Positions 1-8,780 of a DNA stretch of 64,000 nucleotides are shown here, one piece after another. The position numbers and the translations under genes were made by a program. Under the pieces are notes generated by a model, which saw nothing but the letters and a program-made list of their open reading frames with translations, was not told where the DNA came from and did not search any database. How positions within the stretch are numbered: the stretch's first letter is position 1; every line of letters begins with the position of its first letter. Source of the stretch: Candidatus Rickettsiella viridis (GTDB lineage Bacteria; Pseudomonadota; Gammaproteobacteria; Diplorickettsiales; Diplorickettsiaceae); NCBI RefSeq assembly GCF_003966755.1, contig NZ_AP018005.1:1116001-1180000 (forward strand), written 5' to 3'.

Positions 1-1941
1 AAAACCTAAACCGACCACACTCAGAAAACCCAACGCTACTGCCAAACTATTCCACCTAGCTGGCATAATAGCCAATATCTCGGGATTGCTGGTGAGTGAC
101 ATCGGAATAGCTAGCAACACATCCATTAAAGCTGAACCAGCCACCAATCCACAAGCAAGCAACACTGCATAATGTTGATATTGTTCTATCTTTGCCTTTT
201 GCTCTTCAGACCCGCCTTTTAAGCGCTGTTGAAAATTTCGTCTGATAAAAAATGCAAATAAACTTCCTATAAATAAGGGAATAGAGGAACTTAAGGGTAA
301 ATAAACACCCATCGCCACCCCTAATAAAGAAAGTTTTTTTAATCCCAACCATTGCAGTGCAATGAAAACCACCATCATCAAGGCGCCTATGCCCAACATA
401 GACCAGGGTAAATCGTGATTAAAGATACCTTGTGTTAATCCTGCCATCATCGCAGCGGGTGGTGCTGATAAAGTCTGTGTTGGATCCATACCCGCGTGTG
501 GTAGAACAGTTGTCAAACCATAGACGTTAAATAAAAGCTCCATCACATAAGGAATGACCAAAGCCGCTACTATCACGCCCAATACCAACATTAACTGTTG
601 CTGCCAAGGCGCAGCGCCAATAAGATGCCCCACCTTCAAATCTTGAATCGTATCATTTGCAATAGCGGCCATACCTGCCACCACGCCGCCAATAATAATC
701 GTCATCGCCGCCATACTGAGCCAATGCCCAGAAACAGCGGCATGTCCGTGCAGAACAAATAAAGCACGCAAAATGAGGGCGGTTAATAAAAGACCCCCGA
801 TCAAGATAGCCGAACCAGGACTAGCGGTTACCCCGACTAAACCAGAAAAATAACCACAAATCGCAGCAAAAATAAATCCTAACCCCACCACATAAAAAAC
901 CGCGCCCAAGTTAATGAACAACGAAGCGCTGTTTGTAAAAATATGTGCTGGAAATAAATAGTGAAATAAGAAATAAACGCACACCATTAAAACCGGTAAT
1001 GCCAACAATAAATAAGCAGTAGGTATATCCTGTTCTTTAGAAAGAATCGGTTCATTTATAGAAGGTTTAAACAATCCCTGCGTTGAAAGCTTAAAACTTT
1101 GGTAAAAAGGCTTTAATAAATTAATCAGCGTCCAAAGCCCAGCCATCAGCATAGCACCTAAACCAAGGTAATGAATGTGATTTCTATAAGCCGCTAAACT
1201 GGCTGTTAAATGAAAGGGTTTTATTGCAGCAAAAATACTTAATAGTGGTAACGCAACACCCCAGGCCAGCAGCGCGCCTAAGACCAGACTTAAGCCCACA
1301 TCAAAGCCAATTAAATAACCCACCCCGATTAACGCCGGCGAAAAACCAATACCAAAACCCACAATGGTCGATTTTCCTAGTACAAACCATTTCTCAGCTG
1401 CACTGGCAATCACTTTAAAACCGGTCTGTGCTAATTCTAATAATCCACCTAAGCCGGTACCCATGATGATTTCACGAATATGAAAGACATTTTTCTGGAC
1501 TAGCTGTAACACCTCTGCAATCGCTTTTGCTTCAGGGAAGTACAACTGTGGTGTATTTATTAATATCTTACGCAATGGAATAGAAAATAAAATCCCTAAC
1601 AAACCACCACATAACGCAATAGCCACATTTTCTAAATACGGAAAATGATGCCAATAGCCCATAATCACCAGTGCTGGAATCGTATAGACAATACCACCCG
1701 CCACCGCTTCGCCGGCTGAAGCGGCGGTTTGGATCAAATTGATTTCATAAATACTGGTTTTTTTTAAAAAACGCAGAATGGCCATCGCGAGTATGGCCGC
1801 TGGAATAGAAGCGGAAGGTAAAATACCAATTTTCAAAGCTAAATAGGTACTGGAAGCTGCCAGAAGAATCGCTAAAAAAATCGATAATAAAATAACTCTT
1901 AATGAAATCATACCGCTTTGTGTTTCATGCTTATTTTGCAT
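1..1941 (-). CDS. OPT-family oligopeptide transporter (C-terminus beyond window)
   Basis: The minus strand is open from an ATG at 1941 to the left edge, giving 647 residues without a stop. The translation is a very hydrophobic multi-pass inner-membrane protein. It opens with a first membrane span rich in Leu/Ile/Ala, then a segment like ASAGEAVAGGIVYTIPAL and later YFPEAKAIAEVLQ, both typical of the OPT (oligopeptide/iron-chelate) transporter family. A second half with NDTIQDLKVGHLIGAAPW also fits this family. Such proteins take up peptides or metal complexes by proton symport; the substrate cannot be read from sequence. The start lies five bases from a family A repeat, so its weak ribosome-binding site (GAGTAT) is repeat-derived. 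A second in-frame ATG lies ten codons later. The product is truncated only by the window edge. Confidence 0.85.
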   Translation of the reverse strand, partial: MQNKHETQSGMISLRVILLSIFLAILLAASSTYLALKIGILPSASIPAAILAMAILRFLKKTSIYEINLIQTAASAGEAVAGGIVYTIPALVIMGYWHHFPYLENVAIALCGGLLGILFSIPLRKILINTPQLYFPEAKAIAEVLQLVQKNVFHIREIIMGTGLGGLLELAQTGFKVIASAAEKWFVLGKSTIVGFGIGFSPALIGVGYLIGFDVGLSLVLGALLAWGVALPLLSIFAAIKPFHLTASLAAYRNHIHYLGLGAMLMAGLWTLINLLKPFYQSFKLSTQGLFKPSINEPILSKEQDIPTAYLLLALPVLMVCVYFLFHYLFPAHIFTNSASLFINLGAVFYVVGLGFIFAAICGYFSGLVGVTASPGSAILIGGLLLTALILRALFVLHGHAAVSGHWLSMAAMTIIIGGVVAGMAAIANDTIQDLKVGHLIGAAPWQQQLMLVLGVIVAALVIPYVMELLFNVYGLTTVLPHAGMDPTQTLSAPPAAMMAGLTQGIFNHDLPWSMLGIGALMMVVFIALQWLGLKKLSLLGVAMGVYLPLSSSIPLFIGSLFAFFIRRNFQQRLKGGSEEQKAKIEQYQHYAVLLACGLVAGSALMDVLLAIPMSLTSNPEILAIMPARWNSLAVALGFLSVVGLGF

Positions 1942-1945
1942 AATT

Positions 1946-2068
1946 ATACTCACAGCAATGGGATTTTCAGCAAGGCGCCGCGAAAATGAGCAACCGCAGT
2001 GTATAGATGATACATGAGGATTGCGAATTGCGTGGAAACACAGCCGAAAATTCTAGTGCGAAGAGTAT
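1946..2068. repeat. Family A ERIC-like palindromic repeat, copy 1
   Basis: This 123-bp imperfect palindrome begins ATACTC and ends GAGTAT, with inner arms GGATTTTC and GAAAATTC. It fills almost the whole gap between the serS stop and the OPT transporter start. The core ACATGAGGATTGCGA is shared with the copies at 15845, 18695, 27593 and 61793. Confidence 0.9.
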
Positions 2069-2076
2069 ATTCACTT

Positions 2077-3348
2077 TCAAATAATATCTTCATTGATATA
2101 TGTCTTTAATGCGTCAGGCACTCGTATCTTTCCTTCTACATCCTGATAATTTTCCATAATCGCAACTAGCGTACGCCCTACTGCTAATCCAGAACCATTT
2201 AAGGTGTGGATTAATTCAATCGCATTTGCATTGTTGACATTACGCCAACGGGCTTGTAACCGACGCGCTTGAAAGGCCTCAAAATTACTACAGGATGAAA
2301 TTTCACGGTAAGTCTTTTGACTGGGCAGCCAAACTTCTAAATCATACGTTTTGGCCGAACTAAACCCTAAATCTCCTGTACAAAGGGAAACCACACGATA
2401 AGGTAGTTTTAGTTTTTGTAGAATGGATTCTGCTTCTCTCGTCAGTTCTTCCAAAGCTGAATAACTATCTTCGGGTTTTACAAATCGGATTAACTCTACT
2501 TTTTCAAATTGATGTTGACGAATCATACCGCGGGTATCTTTTCCATAAGAGCCTGCTTCGCTACGAAAACAAGGCGTATGCGTGACATATTTTTTAGGTA
2601 ATTTATCCGCTGAAAAAATAACGTCGCGTGCCAAGTTGGTAACGGGTACTTCGGCGGTTGGAATTAAATAAAAATTTTGCTCACCCTTCAGTGCAAATTG
2701 TTCATCCGCAAATTTCGGCAACTGACCTGTGCCAATTAAACTGCTGCTGTTAACAATATAAGGCACATAAAGTTCTTCATAACCGTGTTCTTTGGTATGA
2801 ACATCTAACATAAATTGGATCAAGGCACGCTGAAGCTTGGCTAATTTCCCATACAGCACCACAAAGCGTGTGCCTGATATTTTTCCGGCTGCTTCAAAGT
2901 CCATACCTCCGCTTTGCTGACCTAAATCAACATGATCTTTGGGTGAAAATTTAAAAGTAGGAATTTCTCCCCACTGACGTACGGTTTGATTTTGGGCTTC
3001 GTCTTTGCCTGCCGGTACTGTGACATGAGGTAAATTAGGGATAGTCAGATAAATAGCTTCTAACTGTTCCTTTATATTCCTGAGCTGGCGCTCACATACT
3101 TCACGTTGCTCTTTTATCGTTTTTGCTTCTTCTGAGATAACAGCAACCGGTTCGCCCTTTGCTTTCGCTAACCCTATCGCCTTGGCACTTTGATTGCTCT
3201 GGTTTTGCAGTTCTTGGGTATGCATTTGCAATGCCTTACGCTGCGCTTCTAGCTGCTTTAGCTGGTCGATATCGAGCTGATAACCACGTGGTTTAAGCCG
3301 TTCTGCAATTTCTTCGATATGGCTACGTAAAAGTTTGGGATCTAACAT
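2077..3348 (-). CDS. serS: Seryl-tRNA synthetase
   Basis: SerS charges tRNA-Ser with serine in the cytosol; it also makes the Ser-tRNA used for selenocysteine where that pathway exists. The 423-residue length is normal. Residues 1-110 form the long antiparallel coiled coil that grips the tRNA variable arm. The class II catalytic domain follows, with the serine-binding PTAEVPVTN segment near residue 235, motif 2 around CFRSEAG, and motif 3 [16 protein letters not shown] near the C-terminus. The gene is divergent from folD with about 60 bases between the starts, which must hold both promoters. Its stop is followed directly by a family A repeat and then the OPT transporter on the same strand. 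Nothing suggests damage. Confidence 0.97.
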   Translation of the reverse strand: MLDPKLLRSHIEEIAERLKPRGYQLDIDQLKQLEAQRKALQMHTQELQNQSNQSAKAIGLAKAKGEPVAVISEEAKTIKEQREVCERQLRNIKEQLEAIYLTIPNLPHVTVPAGKDEAQNQTVRQWGEIPTFKFSPKDHVDLGQQSGGMDFEAAGKISGTRFVVLYGKLAKLQRALIQFMLDVHTKEHGYEELYVPYIVNSSSLIGTGQLPKFADEQFALKGEQNFYLIPTAEVPVTNLARDVIFSADKLPKKYVTHTPCFRSEAGSYGKDTRGMIRQHQFEKVELIRFVKPEDSYSALEELTREAESILQKLKLPYRVVSLCTGDLGFSSAKTYDLEVWLPSQKTYREISSCSNFEAFQARRLQARWRNVNNANAIELIHTLNGSGLAVGRTLVAIMENYQDVEGKIRVPDALKTYINEDII

Positions 3349-3408
3349 ATAATAGGGCCTTGCTCTTAAGAAAAGTCTCTCTTTTAAAAACGCTAAGTTG
3401 AATCAATT

Positions 3409-4293
3409 ATGACGGCAAAAATCATTGATGGCAAAGCAATTGCCCAAAAAATTCGCGAAAATCTAAAAGATGCGATTCAGCGCCGCCTTAGCCAAGGCCA
3501 ATCTGCCCCCGGTTTAGCAGTCATTCTAGTAGGCGATGATCCGGCCTCACAAATCTATGTACGAAATAAACGCGAGGCGTGTAGCGAATGCGGGATAAAA
3601 TCAGTTGCTTATGATTTACCACAGGATATCCCGGAAGAAAAGCTACTATCCCTGATTACACAGCTGAATAGTGATGCCTCTATACATGGCATTCTGATCC
3701 AACTTCCGCTTCCCAATCACATAAGAACACCACTGATTTTAGATAGCATCGATCCAAAAAAGGATGTAGATGGCTTTCATCCTACTAACCTGGGCTTGCT
3801 TGCCCAAGGACGATCTTACTTGCGGCCTTGCACGCCTTATGGCGTGATGCGTTTGCTGGAGCATGAGAAAATTATGCTATGCGGTTTAAATGCGGTGGTG
3901 ATAGGTACTTCAAATATTGTTGGTAAACCCATGGCATTAGAACTGGTTAATGCAAAATGTACCGTTACGCTCTGTCACAAGGAAACACGTGACTTAAAAC
4001 AAGCTATTAAGCAAGCCGATTTATTGGTCAGCGCCATAGGAAAAGCCGGTGTTATCAACAGTGAATGGATAAAACCCGGTGCTATTGTGATTGATATCGG
4101 TATTACACGATCGCCAAATGGAAAACTACATGGTGATATCGAGTTTGAAACAGCAAAACAATCTGCGGCTTATATTACGCCTGTGCCTGGTGGAGTGGGG
4201 CCAATGACGGTGGCTATGTTACTTAGCAACACCTTATTTGCGGCTAAACACATGCCTTTATACTGTGCACAATACAAAATTAGTCGACACTAA
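3409..4293 (+). CDS. folD: Bifunctional methylene-THF dehydrogenase/methenyl-THF cyclohydrolase
   Basis: FolD converts 5,10-methylene-THF to 10-formyl-THF in two steps (NADP-dependent dehydrogenase, then cyclohydrolase), feeding purine synthesis and Met-tRNA formylation. The 294-residue protein carries the family signatures: VGDDPASQIYVRNKREAC with the catalytic Lys of the YVxxK motif, VDGFHPTNLG, the Rossmann segment VIGTSNIVGKPMALEL, and TPVPGGVGPMTVAMLL near the end. The last dozen residues (CAQYKISRH) do not look conserved. The stop lies eight bases before a family B repeat, so the tail may have been altered by repeat insertion. It is divergent from serS and is the only gene of its transcript. 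Confidence 0.97.
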   Translation: MTAKIIDGKAIAQKIRENLKDAIQRRLSQGQSAPGLAVILVGDDPASQIYVRNKREACSECGIKSVAYDLPQDIPEEKLLSLITQLNSDASIHGILIQLPLPNHIRTPLILDSIDPKKDVDGFHPTNLGLLAQGRSYLRPCTPYGVMRLLEHEKIMLCGLNAVVIGTSNIVGKPMALELVNAKCTVTLCHKETRDLKQAIKQADLLVSAIGKAGVINSEWIKPGAIVIDIGITRSPNGKLHGDIEFETAKQSAAYITPVPGGVGPMTVAMLLSNTLFAAKHMPLYCAQYKISRH

Positions 4294-4300
4294 AATTTTT

Positions 4301-4399
4301 CGTCATTGCGAACGCGAAGCGCGTCGCAATCCAGTCAAGGGCTTACTTTTTCTCTGGATAGCCACGGTTGGAGCGGTATTCCAACCTCGCCCGGACGGC
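4301..4399. repeat. Family B palindromic repeat, copy 1
   Basis: Begins CGTCATTGCGAACGCGAAG and contains GCAATCCAG and CTGGATAGCCACGG, the outer and inner arms of the family B element; the right end CCGGACGG is degenerate. It lies directly after folD. The short reading frames running through it are repeat sequence, not genes. Confidence 0.8.
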
Positions 4400-4437
4400 C
4401 ATTTATATTTTTTGCACTGTGCAGAGGCCCCTATAAA

Positions 4438-4460
4438 TACCCATTTTTAAAAAATGGGTA
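4438..4460. terminator. Hairpin between convergent genes, possible terminator
   Basis: TACCCATTTTT is followed almost at once by AAAAATGGGTA, a near-perfect self-complementary stretch between folD (plus) and the coiled-coil gene (minus). It could end either transcript, but no separate T-run follows, so the call is weak. Confidence 0.4.
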
Positions 4461-4513
4461 TAAAAACAAGGCATTTCCGCTAACAAAAGCACAGCTAGCT
4501 GACCCATTCTGGG

Positions 4514-4542
4514 CTAGAGTCAGCGCCTAAAATTGACTCTAG
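4514..4542 (-). terminator. Inverted repeat spanning a stop codon
   Basis: CTAGAGTCA and TGACTCTAG form a nine-base-pair stem with an 11-base loop. The stop codon of the minus-strand gene at 4520-5029 lies inside it. It may act as a transcript end, but there is no T-run on the minus strand. Confidence 0.35.
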
Positions 4543-5029
4543 TATTTTCCACCTTTTCAAGACAGTTTTCCATACTTGCATGAGATTGCTCCAATCTATG
4601 GAAACGACTATCGAAATAGCAAGTATTAGCCTTAAGGTTGCCTACACCATCTTCCAGCGTGCTAACATGTCCCCCGAGACTACCTAGGGCATTTTCCAGA
4701 TTGTCTACATCATCTTTCAGCACACTAACGTCGTTCCTTAGTTGTAGTAATTCATCGTTTATATCTTGCCTTTTAATTCCATCTGATTTTTTTTGAAGAA
4801 GAAAAACAAGCAAATTCAAAATCATCAGGACAATAGCCAGAAACCCCAGTCCAATGGACAGATCAGAAAGATAACCACACTGCGACTGATTTATGCCTCT
4901 GCTACTATAGGTAACCATACTTCTTAATGGATCTGCTTGGCTTTGGCGATCATAATCTAGTACTCCAGTTTCCCCAGATACTGGGCACACTGGAGGATTG
5001 AAAAACGCTAGTGCATTTTCTATTGGCAT
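4520..5029 (-). CDS. Small membrane-anchored coiled-coil protein, function unknown
   Basis: I do not recognise this 169-residue protein. It has a polar N-terminal region (about residues 1-55), one clear membrane span near residues 57-80 (LGFLAIVLMILNLLVFLLQ), and a C-terminal half (about 88-165) with heptad-like leucines and repeated NLE/TLE/NLK segments that should form a coiled coil. The start is supported by an AAGGAAT ribosome-binding site seven bases upstream. It stands alone: the downstream neighbour folD is convergent, and the upstream aminopeptidase gene ends 144 AT-rich bases away. The layout resembles small inner-membrane scaffold or secreted host-interaction proteins, but no function can be assigned. 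Confidence 0.7.
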   Translation of the reverse strand: MPIENALAFFNPPVCPVSGETGVLDYDRQSQADPLRSMVTYSSRGINQSQCGYLSDLSIGLGFLAIVLMILNLLVFLLQKKSDGIKRQDINDELLQLRNDVSVLKDDVDNLENALGSLGGHVSTLEDGVGNLKANTCYFDSRFHRLEQSHASMENCLEKVENTRVNFRR

Positions 5030-5173
5030 TATTATTCCTTAATATTAATAGCTTAAAAAATATTCCCTCGCAGAATACTTTATTTAAATATCAATAAAAA
5101 GTGATGCTAAAAAAATCCTTTATTTAATTTTTTAATTTTATTTGAATGATTGTTTTTAATAATTGACTGCCGT

Positions 5174-6574
5174 TTAGCCATCCATTGAATCTTTATTTAA
5201 AGGAACATATTTTTTCAACAAATAACTTAATAAACTAAAAATCGCCATTGCTTCGCCGCCTTCAGGTCTTCCTGGTCTAGAAGTAACATTGTAAGCATTA
5301 AAATCGATATGCACCCAATGCGTTTCTTCTTTGATAAAATTTGCTAGAAATAAAGCTGCTGTAATCGCGCCAGCAAAAGAAGAAGCCGCTGAATTATTGA
5401 GATTAGCAATTTTACTCTCTAATAATTTTTGATACGGTTTATACAAAGGTAAACGCCATAAAGGGTCCTGCGCTTCTTCGCTATTTTTTAACAATGCGCT
5501 GGCTAAGTCCTCTTTACTGGTAAAAAATGCAGAGATCTCTGTACCTACCGCGACTCTAGCCGCCCCGGTTAAAGTAGAAAAATCAACCAGTAAATCTGGA
5601 TTTTCACTATCGGCTTCATTTAAAGCATCCGCTAAAATCAATCGACCTTCGGCATCGGTATTACTCACTTCTACACTTAAACCATTACGCATTGTAATGA
5701 CATCACCCGGTTTATAGGCATTACCAGCAACCACATTTTCTGCGGCAGCTATCAACAAGCGCAAACGCACCGGCAATTTAAGCAGCATGATCATTTCTGC
5801 TAAACCAATCGCATTGGCCGCACCACCCATATCCTTTTTCATTAATGTCATTCCTGAACCGGACTTTAGATTTAATCCACCGGAGTCAAAACAGACACCT
5901 TTACCAACTAAGGTAACTTTAGGGTGATGCTTATCACCCCACGTCAGATCAATCAAACGCGGTTCACGTGGACTTGCTCTACCCACGGCATGAATAGCCG
6001 GATAGTTTGCTTTTACAAGATCATCACCCACAATTTGCTTAACTGAAGCATGAAAACTTTTACCGAGTTGAACAACTGTATCAGCTAATTCAGCAGGCCC
6101 CATATCTTCTGTCGGTGTATTAATTAAATCGCGTACACGATAAATCGCGTTAACTTTTGCATTCAATACACGAATATTAGCGCTAGGAGGAATCAGTAAC
6201 TGAACCTGTGGTTTTGTTGCTGCTTTATAGCGTGTAAATTCATAAGCGCCTAATCCCCACTCCATCGCCGCACGATGCAGAAAAACCTCATCGTTTATAT
6301 CCACATAATGATACTGTCCTGGTGGTAACGAACAAGACAAACAACCAAACGACCAAAAATCAGCTGCATCATTCAGTATAAGGATAACTTGATTTAATTG
6401 CCCTTCACTGTCAGGAAGCACAGTAGTAGCTCCTGGTTTGACAGAAAAATTAAGTGTCGCAAACCATTGCTGTGTAGCAGGCGTTTGTTTTGCTAACCAC
6501 GCATCCCATTGTTGCGGTGTCAACGCAACAATGGGAATGGATTGTTCAGTTTGCTCAATGAAACAATTAAGCAC
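5174..6574 (-). CDS. M17 leucyl aminopeptidase family protein
   Basis: A cytosolic two-metal aminopeptidase releasing N-terminal residues from peptides. The 466-residue protein has the family metal and catalytic segments: GKGVCFDSGGLNLK, then MKKDMGGAANAIG, then NTDAEGRLILADAL with the catalytic Arg. The first 150 residues form the variable N-terminal domain. The start is GTG at 6574, fixed by an exceptionally good AGGAGG six bases upstream; it overlaps the stop of the alanine dehydrogenase reading frame by eight bases, so the two are translationally coupled. Amino acids released by this enzyme would include alanine, the substrate of the neighbour. Which member (PepA- or PepB-like) cannot be settled; it is shorter than typical PepA. 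Confidence 0.92.
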   Translation of the reverse strand: MLNCFIEQTEQSIPIVALTPQQWDAWLAKQTPATQQWFATLNFSVKPGATTVLPDSEGQLNQVILILNDAADFWSFGCLSCSLPPGQYHYVDINDEVFLHRAAMEWGLGAYEFTRYKAATKPQVQLLIPPSANIRVLNAKVNAIYRVRDLINTPTEDMGPAELADTVVQLGKSFHASVKQIVGDDLVKANYPAIHAVGRASPREPRLIDLTWGDKHHPKVTLVGKGVCFDSGGLNLKSGSGMTLMKKDMGGAANAIGLAEMIMLLKLPVRLRLLIAAAENVVAGNAYKPGDVITMRNGLSVEVSNTDAEGRLILADALNEADSENPDLLVDFSTLTGAARVAVGTEISAFFTSKEDLASALLKNSEEAQDPLWRLPLYKPYQKLLESKIANLNNSAASSFAGAITAALFLANFIKEETHWVHIDFNAYNVTSRPGRPEGGEAMAIFSLLSYLLKKYVPLNKDSMDG

Positions 6575-7686
6575 TTAATGCCTCCTGGGCAGGAATATAA
6601 GATTTATCGAACACACTAGCCACTGCCTGGTGAGTGATTTGACCTCTACAAATATTAAGGCCATTACGCAAATGGCTATCTTCAGCTAATGCTCTTTGAA
6701 TACCTTTATTGGCGAGTGCAAATATATAAGGGAAAGTAGCATGAGTTAAAGCAAAGGTCGATGTACGTGGAACAGCAGCTGGCATATTGCTAACACAATA
6801 ATGAACAACATTGTCTACCATATAGGTCGGTTCTGTGTGCGTGGTAGGTCGGCTGGTTTCGAAACATCCGCCTTGGTCAATAGCCACGTCAACCACCACA
6901 GTGCCTGGACGCATTTTCTTTATTAATTCTCTGCTCACTATTTTTGGTGCTTCTGCGCCTGGTACCAGTACCGCGCCAATTAAAAGATCCGCCAATGCAG
7001 TATATTTTTCAATGGCATCTCGGGTTGAAAAAATAGTATTTAACTGAGCCACCAAACTGTGAATCTAACTCCTGCAGACGTGCAACGGATTTATCTAATA
7101 CGGTAACCTGAGCTTGAGCACCCAACGCCATACGAATAGCATTACTTCCTACCACACCGCCCCCTAAAACAACGACACTGGCTGAAGCAACACCGGGCAC
7201 ACCCGATAATAAAATACCTCGCCCACCTTGCGCTTTTTCCAGACAATGCGCACCCGCTTGTATGGCAATACGTCCTGCAACTTCACTCATCGGTGCCAAC
7301 AACGGCAATCCACCGCGTGCATCGGTTACCGTTTCATACGCAATGGCAATACAGCCTGACTTTAATAAAAGTTCTGTTTGATTTTGATCGGCCGCTAAAT
7401 GTAAATAGGTAAAGAGCGTCTGTCCTTCGCGCAAATAACCACATTCTACCGCTTGTGGTTCTTTTACTTTGAGTATTAATTCCGCTTTATCAAACACTTC
7501 TTTTGCTGTGTTAAGAATTTTGGCACCGGCATCGAGATAATCGCTATCCGAAATGTCGATACCCTCGCCTGCTTTTGTCTGTACGAATACCTGATGCTCC
7601 TGTGCTACCAATTCACGTACTGTCGCTGGAACAAGTGCTACTCTAAACTCGTTGTTCTTAATTTCCTTAGGAACACCTATTTGCAT
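6567..7686 (-). pseudogene. ald: Alanine dehydrogenase, split by a frameshift
   Basis: Alanine dehydrogenase interconverts L-alanine and pyruvate with NAD. The N-terminal part (7686 down to about 7050) starts MQIGVPKEIKNNEFRVALVP and includes the Rossmann segment VVLGGGVVGSNAIRMALG. It then runs out of frame after LDSQFGG and stops. The rest (from about 7055 to 6567) continues in another frame from QLNTIFSTRDAIEKY through LIGAVLVPGAEAPK and VVDVAIDQGGCFETSRPT to the end. Together they make a full-length enzyme, so one base was gained or two were lost near 7047-7060 (for example TCACAG to TCAG). No slippery site typical of programmed shifting is evident. A recent inactivation, a sequencing error, or unusual recoding are all possible. 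Confidence 0.85.
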
Positions 7687-7834
7687 ACCATTAACTCCAA
7701 TTAATTGTTATCCCTGCGCACTTTACCAGAAGCATTATGCGGTAGCTAGATAAGAGGAGCTAGGCCGGGACTGAGAATAAAGTGGCAAAGAAATATTGAT
7801 AAAATCTTACTGAGAAAAATAGAGAAAACATAGT

Positions 7835-7865
7835 AACCTCGCTCAGAACGCACTGAAGCGAGGTT
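7835..7865 (-). terminator. Strong hairpin downstream of the ankyrin gene
   Basis: AACCTCGCTCAG pairs with CTGAAGCGAGGTT (one bulge) about 35 bases after the ankyrin gene stop. On the minus strand it is followed by ACTATGTTTTCTC, a weak T-rich tail, so it probably ends that transcript. Confidence 0.5.
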
Positions 7866-7900
7866 TAAGACGTAAGGCGCAAATATCTCTATTGCAGAAA

Positions 7901-8701
7901 TTAACGAGACACTAAAGAAGGCACACTCTTTGTGGAAGAGAGGCTTTCGCTTTGCGAATGATCATTTTTTTCAATCGACAACTTAAATTTTAAAATATCA
8001 TTTAATACTTGGCCACCTAAGCTATCTTTTTCACAATAAAATTTATTTAGAGACTTTAGCGTTTGTTTTTCAGTCCCTAAAGATTTTTTTTCTATAAGAT
8101 ACTTGAGTTGTTTAGATTGCTTATCCCAACGTTCTGAAGCTTCTTTTCCTAAAGCTTCTAGTAAAAACTTAGGCTTTTCTGTATATGGATCTTGTAACAA
8201 CATACGTGGACCCAATACGTCTTTTATTTCAAAAAGTGCATTTTTTTTATTAGGATTATCCCAATTAAATTTCAATGCACTATCCAAAGGCGTTTCCCCT
8301 ACGTTGTTCCTTGCATTAACCTTAGCACCATTCGACAAAAGTAAATGTATTACTGGAATATTATCTTTGGCAAAGTTTGCTGTTTTTATGTCTTCTACTT
8401 TCATAAATGTAGGAAACTTGCTTTTTATTAGAGGAATAGTGCTAGCTGCTAAATGCAGGGGAGTATCTACGCACTTATTAGCTAGGGTAACGTCAGCCCC
8501 ATGGTCTATCAGCAATTTAACCAATGCTATGTCGTTGTTGGAATTCGTTCCGTCCGATACTCTGCTGCCCCACCCGCTTAACACTAGCATGAGTGGTGTA
8601 TTTCCATACCGATCAACTCTATTAACATCATCTCCTGCTTGTAAAAATTCTTTTACTTTTTCTAAATCGCCATCTTCAGCAGCGGTGCGAATATCAGGCA
8701 T
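7901..8701 (-). CDS. Ankyrin-repeat protein, effector candidate
   Basis: This 266-residue protein has about three ankyrin repeats in its first 155 residues: DIRTAAEDGDLEKVKEFLQ..DRYGNTPLML, then DIALVKLLIDHGADVTLANK..TPLHLAA, then PVIHLLLSNGAKVNARNNVGETPLDSAL. The remaining 110 residues are charged and helical without a recognised domain, ending in a Ser-rich tail (SQSESLSSTKSVPSLVSR). Ankyrin proteins in Legionellales are often Dot/Icm (type IVB) secreted effectors that bind host proteins. Secretion is inferred, not seen. The gene occupies the place directly after dnaG where rpoD normally lies, suggesting insertion or rearrangement of the macromolecular synthesis operon. A hairpin after its stop suggests it ends the transcript. 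Confidence 0.8.
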   Translation of the reverse strand: MPDIRTAAEDGDLEKVKEFLQAGDDVNRVDRYGNTPLMLVLSGWGSRVSDGTNSNNDIALVKLLIDHGADVTLANKCVDTPLHLAASTIPLIKSKFPTFMKVEDIKTANFAKDNIPVIHLLLSNGAKVNARNNVGETPLDSALKFNWDNPNKKNALFEIKDVLGPRMLLQDPYTEKPKFLLEALGKEASERWDKQSKQLKYLIEKKSLGTEKQTLKSLNKFYCEKDSLGGQVLNDILKFKLSIEKNDHSQSESLSSTKSVPSLVSR

Positions 8702-8733
8702 AAAAACCCCCTATTAATTTTCAATTAGGAATT

Positions 8734-8756
8734 AATTATTTTACAGTAAAATAATT
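8734..8756. terminator. AT-rich hairpin between dnaG and the ankyrin gene
   Basis: AATTATTTTA, a three-base loop and TAAAATAATT form a perfect ten-base-pair stem about 25 bases after the dnaG stop. It may slow or end dnaG transcription; the stem is all A/T, so it is weak. Confidence 0.35.
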
Positions 8757-8780
8757 AAATAATTACTGTATCAAACACTA

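Noticed and set aside
4238..4530. Two plus-strand open frames after folD
   Set aside because: They are made of family B repeat and folD sequence out of frame.
7009..7070. Programmed frameshift in alanine dehydrogenase
   Set aside because: There is a run of T's but it lies after the shift point, and no slippery heptamer or stimulatory structure is evident; mutation or sequencing error is simpler.
8103..8717. 204-codon plus-strand open frame
   Set aside because: It lies antisense over the ankyrin gene and has no ribosome-binding site or family features; ankyrin codon use creates it.
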